DNA of 64,000 bases from Sporosarcina ureae (GTDB taxonomy: Bacteria; Bacillota; Bacilli; Bacillales_A; Planococcaceae): assembly GCF_002109325.1 (NCBI RefSeq), contig NZ_CP015348.1:2605501-2669500 (forward strand), read 5' to 3'. The notes below the pieces were generated by a model, which saw only the letters and a program-made list of their open reading frames with translations, was not told the DNA's origin and made no database searches. The number at the start of each line of letters is the position of its first letter. Within the stretch, counting starts at the first letter, position 1. The position numbers and the translations under genes are program-made. Positions 1 through 8,892 of the stretch are shown here, piece after piece.

Positions 1-184
1 TGCTGGTGAAATAAAAGCGGAGAACTCTAAAGTATACAGTAAAATCAAAGAGTTAGAATGTCCGATAGATGAGCTGACACATGAGCAATTGAAAGAACAA
101 TCAAGTCGATCGAAAGTAATTATTCGTACAGGAGAAGCGACACCTTACGCCAATATTATCGTGCAGTCGGGCGTCATATTCTGA
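1..184 (+). CDS. rbsD: RbsD, D-ribose pyranase (3' part only)
   Basis: The window opens inside this gene. The last 60 codons read in frame from base 2 and stop at 182-184. RbsD interconverts the pyranose and furanose forms of ribose so that ribokinase can use the sugar. The C-terminal segment with RTGEATPYANIIVQSGVIF matches the conserved RbsD/FucU tail. The rbsA gene starts 17 bases later on the same strand, the usual rbsD-rbsA-rbsC-rbsB order. The N-terminal half, the promoter and any rbsR or rbsK upstream lie outside the window. Confidence 0.93.
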   Translation, partial: AGEIKAENSKVYSKIKELECPIDELTHEQLKEQSSRSKVIIRTGEATPYANIIVQSGVIF

Positions 185-200
185 AAGTGGGTGAGCAGAG

Positions 201-1697
201 ATGATTGCGATGAGCGGAATATCGAAAAGTTTTAATGGAAATAAAGTACTCGATAATGTGGAGTTTAATGTGGTGAAAGGTGAAATCCATGCGCTTATGG
301 GCGAGAATGGTGCAGGGAAATCTACGATGATGAAGATTTTGACAGGGATTTATACGCGTGATTCAGGTGAGATCTACGTCAAAGGTGAGAAAGTAGAGTT
401 CAAAAGTGCTAAAGAAGCTGAGGCTGCAGGCATTGCGGTTATTCACCAAGAGCTTAATATTTTACCTGACTTAACCGTTGCGGAGAACTTTTATTTAGGT
501 AAAGAAAAGACTTTCGGCAAAACTGGAATTTTGAAGACGAAGGAAATGAATCGTCAAGCGGAAGAGATTCTATCGAAGTTAGGATTGAATGTGGATGCAC
601 GTACCATCACGCGTGAATTGTCTGTCGGTAAACAGCAGATTATTGAAATTGCGAAGGCGGTTTCTTCTAATGCCGAACTGATTGTGATGGATGAGCCGAC
701 TGCAGCACTGACGGATCGTGAAATCGAAACGTTATTTAAAACGGTTCGCGCATTGCAGGCAGAAGGCGTTTCATTCGTTTATATATCTCACCGCATGGAA
801 GAGATTTTCGCGATGTGCGACCGCATTACCATTTTGCGAGACGGTCAATACGTCGGTGTGCGAAATATTAAAGATACGACGTTTGAAGAAATTGTCCAGA
901 TGATGGTCGGACGTGAATTGGGTGAACGATTCCCAGCACGTGCTTGTGAAATAGGCGATGTGAAATTGAAAGTAGAAAACCTCTCGCGCAGTGACTATTT
1001 TGAAGATGTATCATTTGAAGTGCGAAAAGGTGAAATCGTCGGTATTGCCGGATTGATGGGTGCCGGGCGTACGGAAGTGATTCAATCTATTTTCGGCTTT
1101 AAGAAGCCAACTGCAGGTAAAGTTTTCATTGATGGAAAGCATGTAGTGATTTCGAATCCTTTACAAGCGAAAAAGCTTGGGATCGGATACGTTACGGAAG
1201 ACCGGAAATCTGAAGGGTTAATTCTTGAATTTTCGGTACGAGAAAATATGTGCCTGACCAATTTCAATCGTATTTCTAACTCAGGAGTCATTCAACGAAC
1301 GAAAGAAAATCAGTTGTATGACACGATGTCTCAACGTCTCGGTGTTCGCACATCTGGACCTGAACAAAGCGTCAAGTCGTTGAGCGGTGGTAACCAGCAA
1401 AAGGTAGTTATCGCGAAATGGCTTGGGATTGAGCCGGATATTCTATTCTTGGATGAACCGACAAGAGGTGTCGACGTTGGAGCGAAGAAAGAAATTTACA
1501 GCATCATCAATGAGTTGGCTGAGCGTGGAGTTGCGATTGTGATGATTTCATCTGAACTACCAGAAGTGATCGGTATGGCAGACCGCGTGCTCGTTATGCA
1601 CGAAGGCCAGTTGATGGCCAACTTGCCAAAAGAAGAAATGACACAGGAACGGATTATGCATTTTGCAACAGGAGGTGACAAAGTTGTCCAAAACTAA
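201..1697 (+). CDS. rbsA: RbsA, ribose ABC transporter ATPase (double cassette)
   Basis: This is the cytoplasmic ATPase of the ribose importer, 498 aa, the usual length for sugar double-cassette ATPases. The first cassette has Walker [10 protein letters not shown] near residue 35, a signature around LSVGKQQ near 140 and Walker [10 protein letters not shown]. The second has the degenerate P-loop GLMGAGRTE near 287, signature LSGGNQQK near 395 and Walker [13 protein letters not shown]. That active/degenerate pairing is typical of RbsA, MglA and XylG. The gene sits between rbsD and rbsC, and its last codons overlap the rbsC start. The neighbours point to ribose. Confidence 0.96.
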   Translation: MIAMSGISKSFNGNKVLDNVEFNVVKGEIHALMGENGAGKSTMMKILTGIYTRDSGEIYVKGEKVEFKSAKEAEAAGIAVIHQELNILPDLTVAENFYLGKEKTFGKTGILKTKEMNRQAEEILSKLGLNVDARTITRELSVGKQQIIEIAKAVSSNAELIVMDEPTAALTDREIETLFKTVRALQAEGVSFVYISHRMEEIFAMCDRITILRDGQYVGVRNIKDTTFEEIVQMMVGRELGERFPARACEIGDVKLKVENLSRSDYFEDVSFEVRKGEIVGIAGLMGAGRTEVIQSIFGFKKPTAGKVFIDGKHVVISNPLQAKKLGIGYVTEDRKSEGLILEFSVRENMCLTNFNRISNSGVIQRTKENQLYDTMSQRLGVRTSGPEQSVKSLSGGNQQKVVIAKWLGIEPDILFLDEPTRGVDVGAKKEIYSIINELAERGVAIVMISSELPEVIGMADRVLVMHEGQLMANLPKEEMTQERIMHFATGGDKVVQN

Positions 1698-2625
1698 TAT
1701 GAAATCGTCCATACAGAAATTGGGGCCGGTCATTGGTTTACTTTTGATCATTGTCATTATTTCAGTTATGAGTCCAAGCTTTTTAACGTTGAACAACTTG
1801 TTCAACGTATTGCGTCAAGTTTCAATTAACGCCTTGATTGCGTTCGGGATGACGTTTGTCATTTTGACAGGCGGAATCGATTTGTCGGTCGGATCGATTC
1901 TCGCGCTAACGGGTGCTGTAACAGCCGGCATGATGTCGGGCGGTATGGATCCGATTTTGGCTATGCTACTCGGAGTATTATTAGGTGTTCTGCTCGGTGC
2001 AATTAACGGATTGATCATTGCGAAAGGTAAGGTCGCACCATTTATTGCAACGCTTGCGACTATGACCATTTTCCGCGGATTAACGTTGGTCTATACTGAA
2101 GGCCGACCGATTTCAGGACTTGGTGATTCATTCACTTTCCAAATGCTCGGTAAAGGATATATTCTAGGTATCCCCGTTCCGGTCGTTACGATGGCTATTT
2201 CCTTTGCGGTGCTGTACTTCATATTGAAGAAAACGACGTTTGGACGCCGCGTCTATGCGGTAGGTGGCAATGAAGAAGCGTCACGTCTTTCTGGAATCAA
2301 CGTCGATCGAATCAAAATTTATGTGTATTCATTGGCGGGCGGATTGACGGCCATTGCTGCATTAATTTTGACATCACGCTTGAATTCCGCGCAGCCGACA
2401 GCTGGTAATATGTTCGAACTCGATGCCATCGCTGCCGTAGTACTTGGTGGGACTAGCTTGACTGGCGGTCGTGGTTGGATTGTTGGTACATTAGTCGGTG
2501 CATTGATTATTGGTGTATTGAACAATGGTTTGAATTTGATTGGCGTATCCTCTTTCTTCCAACAGGTCGTAAAGGGTGCAGTTATATTAATCGCAGTCCT
2601 CTTGGATCGCAAAAAAACAGCATAA
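1684..2625 (+). CDS. rbsC: RbsC, ribose ABC transporter permease
   Basis: This is the membrane permease of the ribose importer, about 313 aa with some eight to ten hydrophobic segments. The motif [14 protein letters not shown] near residue 55 and the [10 protein letters not shown] loop near residue 260 are hallmarks of BPD_transp_2 sugar permeases. I place the start at TTG 1684 because AGGAGGTGA ends about seven bases upstream. The open frame reaches back to 1663, but only inside rbsA. The start overlaps the rbsA stop by 14 bases, which suggests translational coupling. Confidence 0.95.
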   Translation: MSKTNMKSSIQKLGPVIGLLLIIVIISVMSPSFLTLNNLFNVLRQVSINALIAFGMTFVILTGGIDLSVGSILALTGAVTAGMMSGGMDPILAMLLGVLLGVLLGAINGLIIAKGKVAPFIATLATMTIFRGLTLVYTEGRPISGLGDSFTFQMLGKGYILGIPVPVVTMAISFAVLYFILKKTTFGRRVYAVGGNEEASRLSGINVDRIKIYVYSLAGGLTAIAALILTSRLNSAQPTAGNMFELDAIAAVVLGGTSLTGGRGWIVGTLVGALIIGVLNNGLNLIGVSSFFQQVVKGAVILIAVLLDRKKTA

Positions 2626-2640
2626 GGAGATGAGAAGTGT

Positions 2641-3576
2641 ATGAAGAATATTAAATGGTTATTGCTTATGGCAGTCGTGTTCGTAATGGCAGCTTGTTCG
2701 TTGGATCAGCCGGGTTCAGAATCTTCATCTGATAACAAGGGAGATGCAGCAAAAGACGGAGACAAAGCATATAAGATCGGTCTTTCTGTATCCACGTTAA
2801 ACAACCCGTTCTTCGTAACATTGAGTGACGGAGTGAAGGAGCAAGCAAAAGATTCAGGATCAGAAGTTATAGTAGTAGATGCACAAGATGACGCATCTAA
2901 ACAAGCAAGTGATGTAGAAGATTTAATTCAACAAGGTGTAGATTTACTGATCATCAACCCGACAGATTCTGAAGCGGTTGTATCTGCAGTAGAATCAGCT
3001 AACAGTTCGAACATTCCGGTCATTACAGTAGACCGTAGTGCAGAAGGTGGAGAAGTAGTTTCTCACATCGCTTCGGATAATAAAGCAGGCGGCGTGTTGG
3101 CAGGAGAATATATGCTTGAGTTACTTGGCGAAGATAATGCACAAGTAGCAGAGCTTGAAGGTATCGCAGGGTCATCGGCAGCACGTGACCGTGGAGCCGG
3201 CTTTAACGAAGCGGTAGAAGGTAAAGTAAATATCGTTGCAAAACAAACAGCGAACTTTAACCGAGCAGAAGGTTTGACGGTTATGGAAAATATTTTGCAA
3301 GCAAATCCAGACATCAAAGGTGTATTTGCACATAATGATGAGATGGCGCTAGGTGCATTGGAAGCGATTCAGTCTGCTGGTAAAGATATTCTGGTAATTG
3401 GATTCGACGCTACGGACGACGCAGTCAACTCTGTTAAAGATGGCAAGTTGTCAGCGACGATTGCACAGAAGCCTGAAGAAATCGGGAAGAAGGCAATGGA
3501 AGCGGCGGTTGCTACGCTAAATGGCGAGGACGTAGAAGCGGACATTCCAGTTGAGTTAGAGTTAATTAAAGAGTAA
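2641..3576 (+). CDS. rbsB: RbsB, ribose-binding lipoprotein
   Basis: This is the extracellular substrate-binding protein that feeds ribose to RbsAC, 311 aa. A lipoprotein signal peptide ends in the lipobox MAAC with the lipidated cysteine at residue 19, as expected for a Gram-positive binding protein. A short Ser/Asp/Lys-rich linker follows. The periplasmic-binding-protein fold then shows the family strings STLNNPFFV, NPTDSEAV, ITVDRS and FAHNDEMALGA. It lies 15 bases after rbsC with an AAGGAGATGAGAAG ribosome site and is followed at once by a strong terminator, so it is the last gene of the operon. Confidence 0.96.
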   Translation: MKNIKWLLLMAVVFVMAACSLDQPGSESSSDNKGDAAKDGDKAYKIGLSVSTLNNPFFVTLSDGVKEQAKDSGSEVIVVDAQDDASKQASDVEDLIQQGVDLLIINPTDSEAVVSAVESANSSNIPVITVDRSAEGGEVVSHIASDNKAGGVLAGEYMLELLGEDNAQVAELEGIAGSSAARDRGAGFNEAVEGKVNIVAKQTANFNRAEGLTVMENILQANPDIKGVFAHNDEMALGALEAIQSAGKDILVIGFDATDDAVNSVKDGKLSATIAQKPEEIGKKAMEAAVATLNGEDVEADIPVELELIKE

Positions 3577-3590
3577 GTATAGTTTAGAGA

Positions 3591-3624
3591 AGCTCCCCAG
3601 CTATCATGGCTGGGGAGCTTTTTT
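3591..3624 (+). terminator. Rho-independent terminator of the rbs operon
   Basis: An 11-bp perfect stem AGCTCCCCAGC / GCTGGGGAGCT with a 7-nt loop is followed by six T. It ends the rbs transcript. Confidence 0.95.
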
Positions 3625-3745
3625 GCGGAAAAATATCTATTACTGCTTTGGACCTCGTTGTCTCAAAGACTACTCTACTTGGAAAAATAGATTTAATTTA
3701 AAAGTAAAAAGATTAGACTATTTGTATGTCTTTATATTCGAAATA

Positions 3746-3760
3746 TTTACACTATGTAAA
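3746..3760 (+). promoter_or_regulatory. Probable PucR-type operator, site 1
   Basis: TTTACA-CTA-TGTAAA is a perfect 6-bp inverted repeat with a 3-bp spacer. Its centre lies 31 bases before a TATAAT at 3784-3789, so it is about 43 bases upstream of the inferred start of transcription. The same palindrome recurs at the same distance at 8630 and 12742. That position fits an activator of the operon starting at 3835. The regulator assignment is inference from the neighbouring PucR-type gene. Confidence 0.7.
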
Positions 3761-3783
3761 GTGAGCATAGACAAATTTGAATA

Positions 3784-3789
3784 TATAAT
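3784..3789 (+). promoter_or_regulatory. Inferred -10 element for the 3835 operon
   Basis: TATAAT stands 46 bases before the amidohydrolase start. No good -35 hexamer lies 17 bases upstream, which suits an activator-dependent promoter driven from the palindrome at 3746. Confidence 0.6.
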
Positions 3790-3834
3790 CAATAATAGAG
3801 CAGGAAAAGAATTATAGGCTGAAGGAGTGTTGAA

Positions 3835-5088
3835 ATGAAAGCGTTATCAAAGTCGATTAATGCAGGTAGATTGAATGATAATCTTCAAAGTTTAGCAGAG
3901 ATAGGTAAAATCGGTTCGACAGGGGTATCAAGACTCGCACATTCACCTGAAGATAAACAAGCTGTCTTACACGTTAAAAAGTATATGGATGGAATAGGAT
4001 TGCATACAACAATTGATCATTTTGGAAACTTGATTGGCAGAATGGATGGATTAGCAAATGATGCGCCAGCATTAGTCATAGGCTCTCATATAGATTCACA
4101 GCCATACGGTGGAAGATATGATGGTGCGCTCGGCGTGATGGGGGCATTAGAAGTACTGGAATCTTTTTATGAAGATAAAATCATACCCGAGATCCCTATT
4201 ATTTTAATTGCCTTTGCTGATGAAGAGGGTTCACGTTTCAATAAAGGATTATTTGGTGTTAGAGGCATCCTAGATAAGCTAGAAGAAGGAGAACTAGATC
4301 GTCAGGATAAGACAGGTATGACTAGGCGTGAGGCACTCATTGAATTTGGAGCGGATCCATCAAAGTTTACAGAATGTCTAATAGATACTTCAAAGATCGC
4401 AGCATTTTTAGAACTACATATTGAACAAGGGCCTGTGCTAGAAGCAAAAGATGAGCCGATTGGTATTGTGACAGGCATCTCAGGTCCGTTATGGATGACG
4501 GTTGAAATGGAGGGGCTTGCAGGACATGCTGGATCTGTTCCTATGTCGATGCGGCAAGATGCATTAGTTGGCGCTGCTAAAGTCATTGTAAAGTTAAATG
4601 AATTAGCGCAAGAAATTCCTGAGGCACCGACCGTTAGTACTGTAGGAAGCTTGCAAGTATTTCCTGATTCCCGCAATATCATTCCGGAAAAAGTTACTTT
4701 TACTGTAGACCTTCGTGATATTGATGAGAATAGACGTGATAAAATCGAGAAAGTTTTACGACAGTATATAGATGAAATTGCAGAAGAACACGGCTTGACC
4801 TATAAAATCAGTGAAGATACGAGGAACGAGCCACGATTCTGCAACGAAAACATTATGCAAATCATGCGAGAAGAAAGTAGTGAAATGGGTTTAACACCAC
4901 CTGAGTTAATGAGTGGACCATTTCATGATTCACTTCAAATGTCCTATGTATGTGATTATGGAATGATTTTTGTTCGCTCCAAAGATGGTATAAGTCACAA
5001 TCCAAAGGAGTATAGTTCACCAGAAGATATTGCATTAGGAGCAGAATTACTCTATAAGACCGTATTTAGAATGGCTTGTCAAAAGTAA
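3835..5088 (+). CDS. M20-family amidohydrolase (N-carbamoyl-amino acid hydrolase / allantoate amidohydrolase type)
   Basis: This 417-aa cytoplasmic metalloenzyme belongs to the hydantoinase/carbamoylase subgroup of peptidase family M20. Members cleave N-carbamoyl amino acids, carbamoyl-beta-alanine or allantoate, releasing CO2 and ammonia. The binuclear metal ligands are visible: GSHIDSQPYGGRYDGA near residue 83, FADEEGSRF near 130, ELHIEQGPVLE near 193 and the C-terminal HD in GPFHDSLQM near 363. That last motif usually reads GAGHDA; the His-Asp is kept but the flanks differ, which may mean an altered substrate pocket. It heads an operon with a symporter pair and a second amidohydrolase. Linked beta-alanine genes make carbamoyl-beta-alanine an attractive substrate, but this is inference. 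Confidence 0.85.
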   Translation: MKALSKSINAGRLNDNLQSLAEIGKIGSTGVSRLAHSPEDKQAVLHVKKYMDGIGLHTTIDHFGNLIGRMDGLANDAPALVIGSHIDSQPYGGRYDGALGVMGALEVLESFYEDKIIPEIPIILIAFADEEGSRFNKGLFGVRGILDKLEEGELDRQDKTGMTRREALIEFGADPSKFTECLIDTSKIAAFLELHIEQGPVLEAKDEPIGIVTGISGPLWMTVEMEGLAGHAGSVPMSMRQDALVGAAKVIVKLNELAQEIPEAPTVSTVGSLQVFPDSRNIIPEKVTFTVDLRDIDENRRDKIEKVLRQYIDEIAEEHGLTYKISEDTRNEPRFCNENIMQIMREESSEMGLTPPELMSGPFHDSLQMSYVCDYGMIFVRSKDGISHNPKEYSSPEDIALGAELLYKTVFRMACQK

Positions 5089-5123
5089 TAGATTACAAAA
5101 TAAAGTATTGATGGAGGAATTCA

Positions 5124-5348
5124 ATGAGTAGGAAAAAGTTTAATACCATTTATGTTATTACTGTTACTATCCCTTTTCTATTGCTAATATTTCCGTTGTT
5201 TGAGCTAGCTAATCGAGCAACGCCAATAGTTATGGGACTTCCCTTTTCATTCTTCTATATTATCTTAGTTATACTACTTACGTTTGTTGCAATAATCATA
5301 CTGCATCAATTTGATCCAGATCGCGCGTTGGAAGAAGGTGATGAATAA
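5124..5348 (+). CDS. DUF3311-like small membrane protein, symporter partner
   Basis: This 74-aa protein has two hydrophobic segments (about residues 10-29 and 40-62) and an acidic tail. The central ATPIVMGLPFSFFY resembles DUF3311, a family usually encoded directly before a sodium:solute symporter. The stop and the next start share a base (TAATG), so the two are translationally coupled. By analogy with other small subunits of SSS carriers it probably forms part of the transporter. That role is inferred from position and size. Confidence 0.8.
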   Translation: MSRKKFNTIYVITVTIPFLLLIFPLFELANRATPIVMGLPFSFFYIILVILLTFVAIIILHQFDPDRALEEGDE

Positions 5349-6811
5349 TGGAAAATTGGCTAATCGCATTAATCATTATGGTGGGTTACTTAGTTATTGC
5401 ATTAGTAGTCGGGGTGTGGGCAGGTAAAGGGCAAGATTCCAGTTCTCTAGATGAGTTTGCTGTTGCAGGAGGTAAATTAGGGTTAATCGTTATGTGGTTC
5501 TTGATGGGTGGAGCTGTATTTAGCGCCTTCTCATTCTTAGGTGCACCAGGTTGGGCATATGAAAAAGGAGCCCCTGCTTATTATATTATCATCTATACAG
5601 CTTTTGCGATTCTTCCTTGGTATATCATCGGACCTAAGATATCTAAGATCGGTAAAAAGTTTAATTTGTATACGCTTTCATCCTTTTTGAGAATTCGATA
5701 TAAAAGTAGATGGCTCGGTATTATTGTTGGTGTACTTGCTTTACTAGCATCCATACAATACTTAGCTACTCAACTGACTGGAATGGCACATATCTTTAAC
5801 ATCATGACTGAAGGGCGAATTCCATTTTGGCTGGGAGGACTCCTTGCATATGGCATTGTTGTTGTCTATGTAGCAACAGGAGGATTGCGTGCTGCAGCTT
5901 GGTCAGACGTATTCCAGGGACTATTGATGATTATCATTTCATGGGTCGTAGGATTGGCTATAGTAAATCAGTTGCATGATTCAGTTGGTGTGATGTTCAC
6001 GAATATCGCTACAGAAACACCTGAATTTTTACAGATTGGAAAAGAAGGGTCAAATATGGGGACTATACCATTCACGACTACTATTCTAGTCTCTGTAATC
6101 GGATTTCTTATGTGGCCGCATCTATTCACAAAATCTTATGCGACAGGTCCTAGAGTCATAAAGAAAACGGTTCTGGTTTATCCGATTTTCGCATTATTCC
6201 TAGTACCACTATTGCTAGTAGGATTTGCGGCTAAAGGAATTGTAGATGCGAACTTGATTGAAAGTGCGGATCAGATTCTACCATTCTTAATCACAACTGT
6301 CATGAATTTGCCAGGCTGGGTATATGGATTAGTTGGTGCGGGTGCACTTGCTGCTGCGATGTCATCTGCTGATGCGATTACACACAATGCTACACTGGAA
6401 ACGACAGATGGGATTATTCGCGCTATATTTAAAGATCTGCCTGATAAGACGGTATTGACTATCATGCGCGTAGGTGTCTTTGTAATCGGTGGATTGGCAT
6501 ATATTATCACGATTTTTGGTGGGCAAGGATTAATTGTCTTGCTATTAGGTGCTTATGGGGCGATCGTTCAATTCGCACCAGGTGTGTATAGTGCGTTATA
6601 TTGGAGACGTGCTACCGCAGCTGGCGTCATCAGCGGACTAGTAGTGGGAGCGGCGTTGAATTTCTACTTCCAATTGGTCGCAGAATCCACACCATTTGGA
6701 ATGCATGCCGGAATCATTGGATTGATTGCTAATGTGATCATCATGATAGTTGTAAGTCTATTTACGAAGACTGCTGGGAATGAAGAGGAAGACATTTATC
6801 TTCGCAGCTAA
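5348..6811 (+). CDS. Sodium:solute symporter (SSS family)
   Basis: This 487-aa polytopic membrane protein has about 13 predicted helices, the normal SSS size. Family strings include DEFAVAGGKLGLIVMWF near residue 35, a helix with GAVFSAFSFLGAPGWAY near 58, and GAGALAAAMSSADAITH near 330 that resembles the sodium-site helix of SSS carriers. It should import an organic solute with Na+. It sits between a carbamoylase-type hydrolase and a YtcJ-type amidohydrolase, so the likely cargo is their substrate, perhaps a carbamoylated or amide compound. The exact substrate cannot be read from sequence. Confidence 0.88.
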   Translation: MENWLIALIIMVGYLVIALVVGVWAGKGQDSSSLDEFAVAGGKLGLIVMWFLMGGAVFSAFSFLGAPGWAYEKGAPAYYIIIYTAFAILPWYIIGPKISKIGKKFNLYTLSSFLRIRYKSRWLGIIVGVLALLASIQYLATQLTGMAHIFNIMTEGRIPFWLGGLLAYGIVVVYVATGGLRAAAWSDVFQGLLMIIISWVVGLAIVNQLHDSVGVMFTNIATETPEFLQIGKEGSNMGTIPFTTTILVSVIGFLMWPHLFTKSYATGPRVIKKTVLVYPIFALFLVPLLLVGFAAKGIVDANLIESADQILPFLITTVMNLPGWVYGLVGAGALAAAMSSADAITHNATLETTDGIIRAIFKDLPDKTVLTIMRVGVFVIGGLAYIITIFGGQGLIVLLLGAYGAIVQFAPGVYSALYWRRATAAGVISGLVVGAALNFYFQLVAESTPFGMHAGIIGLIANVIIMIVVSLFTKTAGNEEEDIYLRS

Positions 6812-6850
6812 CTATCATATGTTCATTTAAATTTGGAGAGGTGGCTAATT

Positions 6851-8476
6851 ATGCACGCAGACATAGTATTTACTAATGGAGAAGTACTGACAGTTGATCA
6901 AAACGAAACTATTGCAGAAGCCGTGGCGGTGAAAGATCATATTATTGTCGCTGTAGGCAAGAACGATGAGATAGAATGTTATATTGGAGAAGAGACTAGG
7001 GTTATTGATTTGGAAGGCAAATCTCTCCTCCCAGGGTTTATAGATCCGCACTTGCACCTGACTATCTATGGAACAAACTTACTAGGTATTAGTTGTGCAA
7101 GTCCTGACATTCATTCCTTGGAAGATTTGTTTGCTGAAATTAAAAAACGTGCTACATCCACTCCTAAGGGTGAATGGATTCGTGTGACGAGTTTTAATGA
7201 AAGTGCTGTGAAGGAGGAGCGTTTTCCTACTATACAGGAGCTTGACGCGATTTCCACTGAACATCCAATAGTGATTATTAGAGTATGTAATCATACGTCT
7301 ATTGCAAATAGCAAAGCAATGGAGCTTGCAGGGATTACAAGAGAAACTGTGAATCCAGCTGGCGGAGAAATAGAACGAGATTCATCAGGTGACTTGACAG
7401 GGAAAATGATTGAAAACGCACATATGCAATTATTCAGCGTAGCAGATTATAGCGAAGAGGAAATTGCACAAGGACTAAAGCTAGCATCACAAGTATTCGT
7501 GGAATCTGGTATCACTAGTCTCCATGACGCAGGCAGCTACGGATGGGGACCGGATATTTTACAATTGATTAAAAAAGCAATAGATTCTGGCGATGTGAAA
7601 AACAGAGTCTATACTCTCATTGGTTCATTGACGGATTCGGAGTCTTTCGTTCGACATATGATCGATGAAGGAGCGGTAACTGGAGATGGCGATGAGTGGC
7701 TCAAAATTGGACCGGCTAAACTCTTTACAGATGGCAGTAGTACAGGACCAACATTAGCCACTCGCGAGCCATACGATAGTGATCCAACAGATACAGGCAT
7801 ACTGTATTATGAACAGGATAGAATGAATGAAATACTTGGGGAAGCACATCGCAAAGGTTATCAAATCACTGCTCACGCTCAAGGAGATAGAGCGATTGAA
7901 ATGTTGCTGAACTGTATAGAAAATGCATTAAATGAAAATCCGCGTTCTGATCACCGCCACCGCATTGAACATGCGGGGATTGCGAGCCCTGATCTTCAAG
8001 ATCGAATGAAGGAATTAGGAGTTGTCATTATTCCTAATCCAGCTTTCATCTACGCGAATGGTGATTCCTATATTAAAAACTTTGGGGATCGTGTAAATGT
8101 AATGTATCCCGCAAATGATTACTTAGAAAAAGGAATTCCATTTGCATTCGCTTCTGATACACCAGTAGTAGATCATAATCCACTTATTGGCATCCATGCA
8201 GCTGTCAATAGAAAATCTATTTCAGGACAGGATGTAGGAGTCAGCCAACGAGTAAGTGTGCAAGATGCGATAAAGGCCTATACCTATATGGGGGCCTATG
8301 CTAGTTTTGATGAAAAAATAAAAGGTAGTATAGAAGTCGGGAAATTAGCTGATTTGGTTATATTGGATGAAAGTATACTTTCATTGGATACAGAAAGAAT
8401 CAAAGATGTGTCCGTGGTCATGACGATTATCGATGGGGTAGTCGAGTATGAAAAGCCCCTTAGCCATGTGAAATAA
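6851..8476 (+). CDS. YtcJ-type amidohydrolase (amidohydro_3)
   Basis: This 541-aa metal-dependent hydrolase belongs to the amidohydrolase superfamily, YtcJ/AepA branch. It shows DPHLHL near residue 61 (two metal-binding His), HAQGDRAIE near 337, RHRIEHAGI near 370 and FASDTPVVDHNPL near 436 with the metal Asp. I choose ATG 6851 because GGAGAGGTGG ends seven bases before it; the open frame extends to TTG 6833 but that lies in the ribosome site. It is the last gene of the operon. Members act on amides, formamides or cyclic amides, so a linked role in opening a substrate before or after the M20 enzyme is plausible. Confidence 0.85.
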   Translation: MHADIVFTNGEVLTVDQNETIAEAVAVKDHIIVAVGKNDEIECYIGEETRVIDLEGKSLLPGFIDPHLHLTIYGTNLLGISCASPDIHSLEDLFAEIKKRATSTPKGEWIRVTSFNESAVKEERFPTIQELDAISTEHPIVIIRVCNHTSIANSKAMELAGITRETVNPAGGEIERDSSGDLTGKMIENAHMQLFSVADYSEEEIAQGLKLASQVFVESGITSLHDAGSYGWGPDILQLIKKAIDSGDVKNRVYTLIGSLTDSESFVRHMIDEGAVTGDGDEWLKIGPAKLFTDGSSTGPTLATREPYDSDPTDTGILYYEQDRMNEILGEAHRKGYQITAHAQGDRAIEMLLNCIENALNENPRSDHRHRIEHAGIASPDLQDRMKELGVVIIPNPAFIYANGDSYIKNFGDRVNVMYPANDYLEKGIPFAFASDTPVVDHNPLIGIHAAVNRKSISGQDVGVSQRVSVQDAIKAYTYMGAYASFDEKIKGSIEVGKLADLVILDESILSLDTERIKDVSVVMTIIDGVVEYEKPLSHVK

Positions 8477-8517
8477 GAAGTAACTTCAATTTTATAATTA
8501 ATGTACGCAACAAAATG

Positions 8518-8567
8518 AGGACTATAGAAAGCTCTTTTATGAAGGGGCTACTCTATAGTCCTTTTTT
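8518..8567 (+). terminator. Terminator of the 3835-8476 operon
   Basis: AGGACTATAGA and TCTATAGTCCT form an 11-bp perfect stem with a 23-nt loop, followed by six T. Confidence 0.88.
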
Positions 8568-8628
8568 ATGTGTAACTACTTACAGAATATCCATGAATTA
8601 CAAAACATCTAATCTCTATTGATATTTC

Positions 8629-8641
8629 ATTACACTATGTC
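8629..8641 (+). promoter_or_regulatory. Probable PucR-type operator, site 2
   Basis: TTACA-CTA-TGT is the left half plus a partial right half of the palindrome at 3746. Its centre at 8636 is exactly 31 bases before a TATAAT at 8667-8672, the same geometry as sites 1 and 3. It would serve the operon starting at 8722. Confidence 0.6.
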
Positions 8642-8666
8642 CAATGTGTTACAGCTGATTTACAAA

Positions 8667-8672
8667 TATAAT
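8667..8672 (+). promoter_or_regulatory. Inferred -10 element for the 8722 operon
   Basis: TATAAT lies 50 bases before the small ORF start. No matching -35 is visible, again suggesting activation from the upstream palindrome. Confidence 0.55.
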
Positions 8673-8721
8673 AGATTAAATAGTCTGATAACATTTACGG
8701 ATCTAATGAGGAGGTGAAAAT

Positions 8722-8877
8722 ATGCTTGGATTTCCTGCTGAAACATTTTGGTGGTTTGTACCATGGCCTTTTATTTGGGTAGGATTGGCTGTAATCATAT
8801 ACTTTAAATTAAAGCGAGAAGATGATTTAGAAGATGAAATGGACGAACATGAAAAACAACAACAAAATATGCAGTAA
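8722..8877 (+). CDS. Small membrane protein, probable symporter accessory
   Basis: This 51-aa ORF starts at ATG 8722 after an excellent GAGGAGGTGAAAAT ribosome site and lies 15 bases before a second SSS gene. One hydrophobic segment (about residues 9-30, rich in Trp and Phe) is followed by a charged tail rich in Asp, Glu, Lys and Gln. Size, topology and place fit the small accessory proteins found with some SSS carriers. I infer function from context only. Short length makes it easy to miss in annotation. Confidence 0.75.
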   Translation: MLGFPAETFWWFVPWPFIWVGLAVIIYFKLKREDDLEDEMDEHEKQQQNMQ

Positions 8878-8892
8878 CAATGGGGGGATTCA

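Noticed and set aside
3623..3817. 64-aa open frame after rbsB
   Set aside because: It starts inside the terminator, has no ribosome site and covers the promoter and operator of the next operon.
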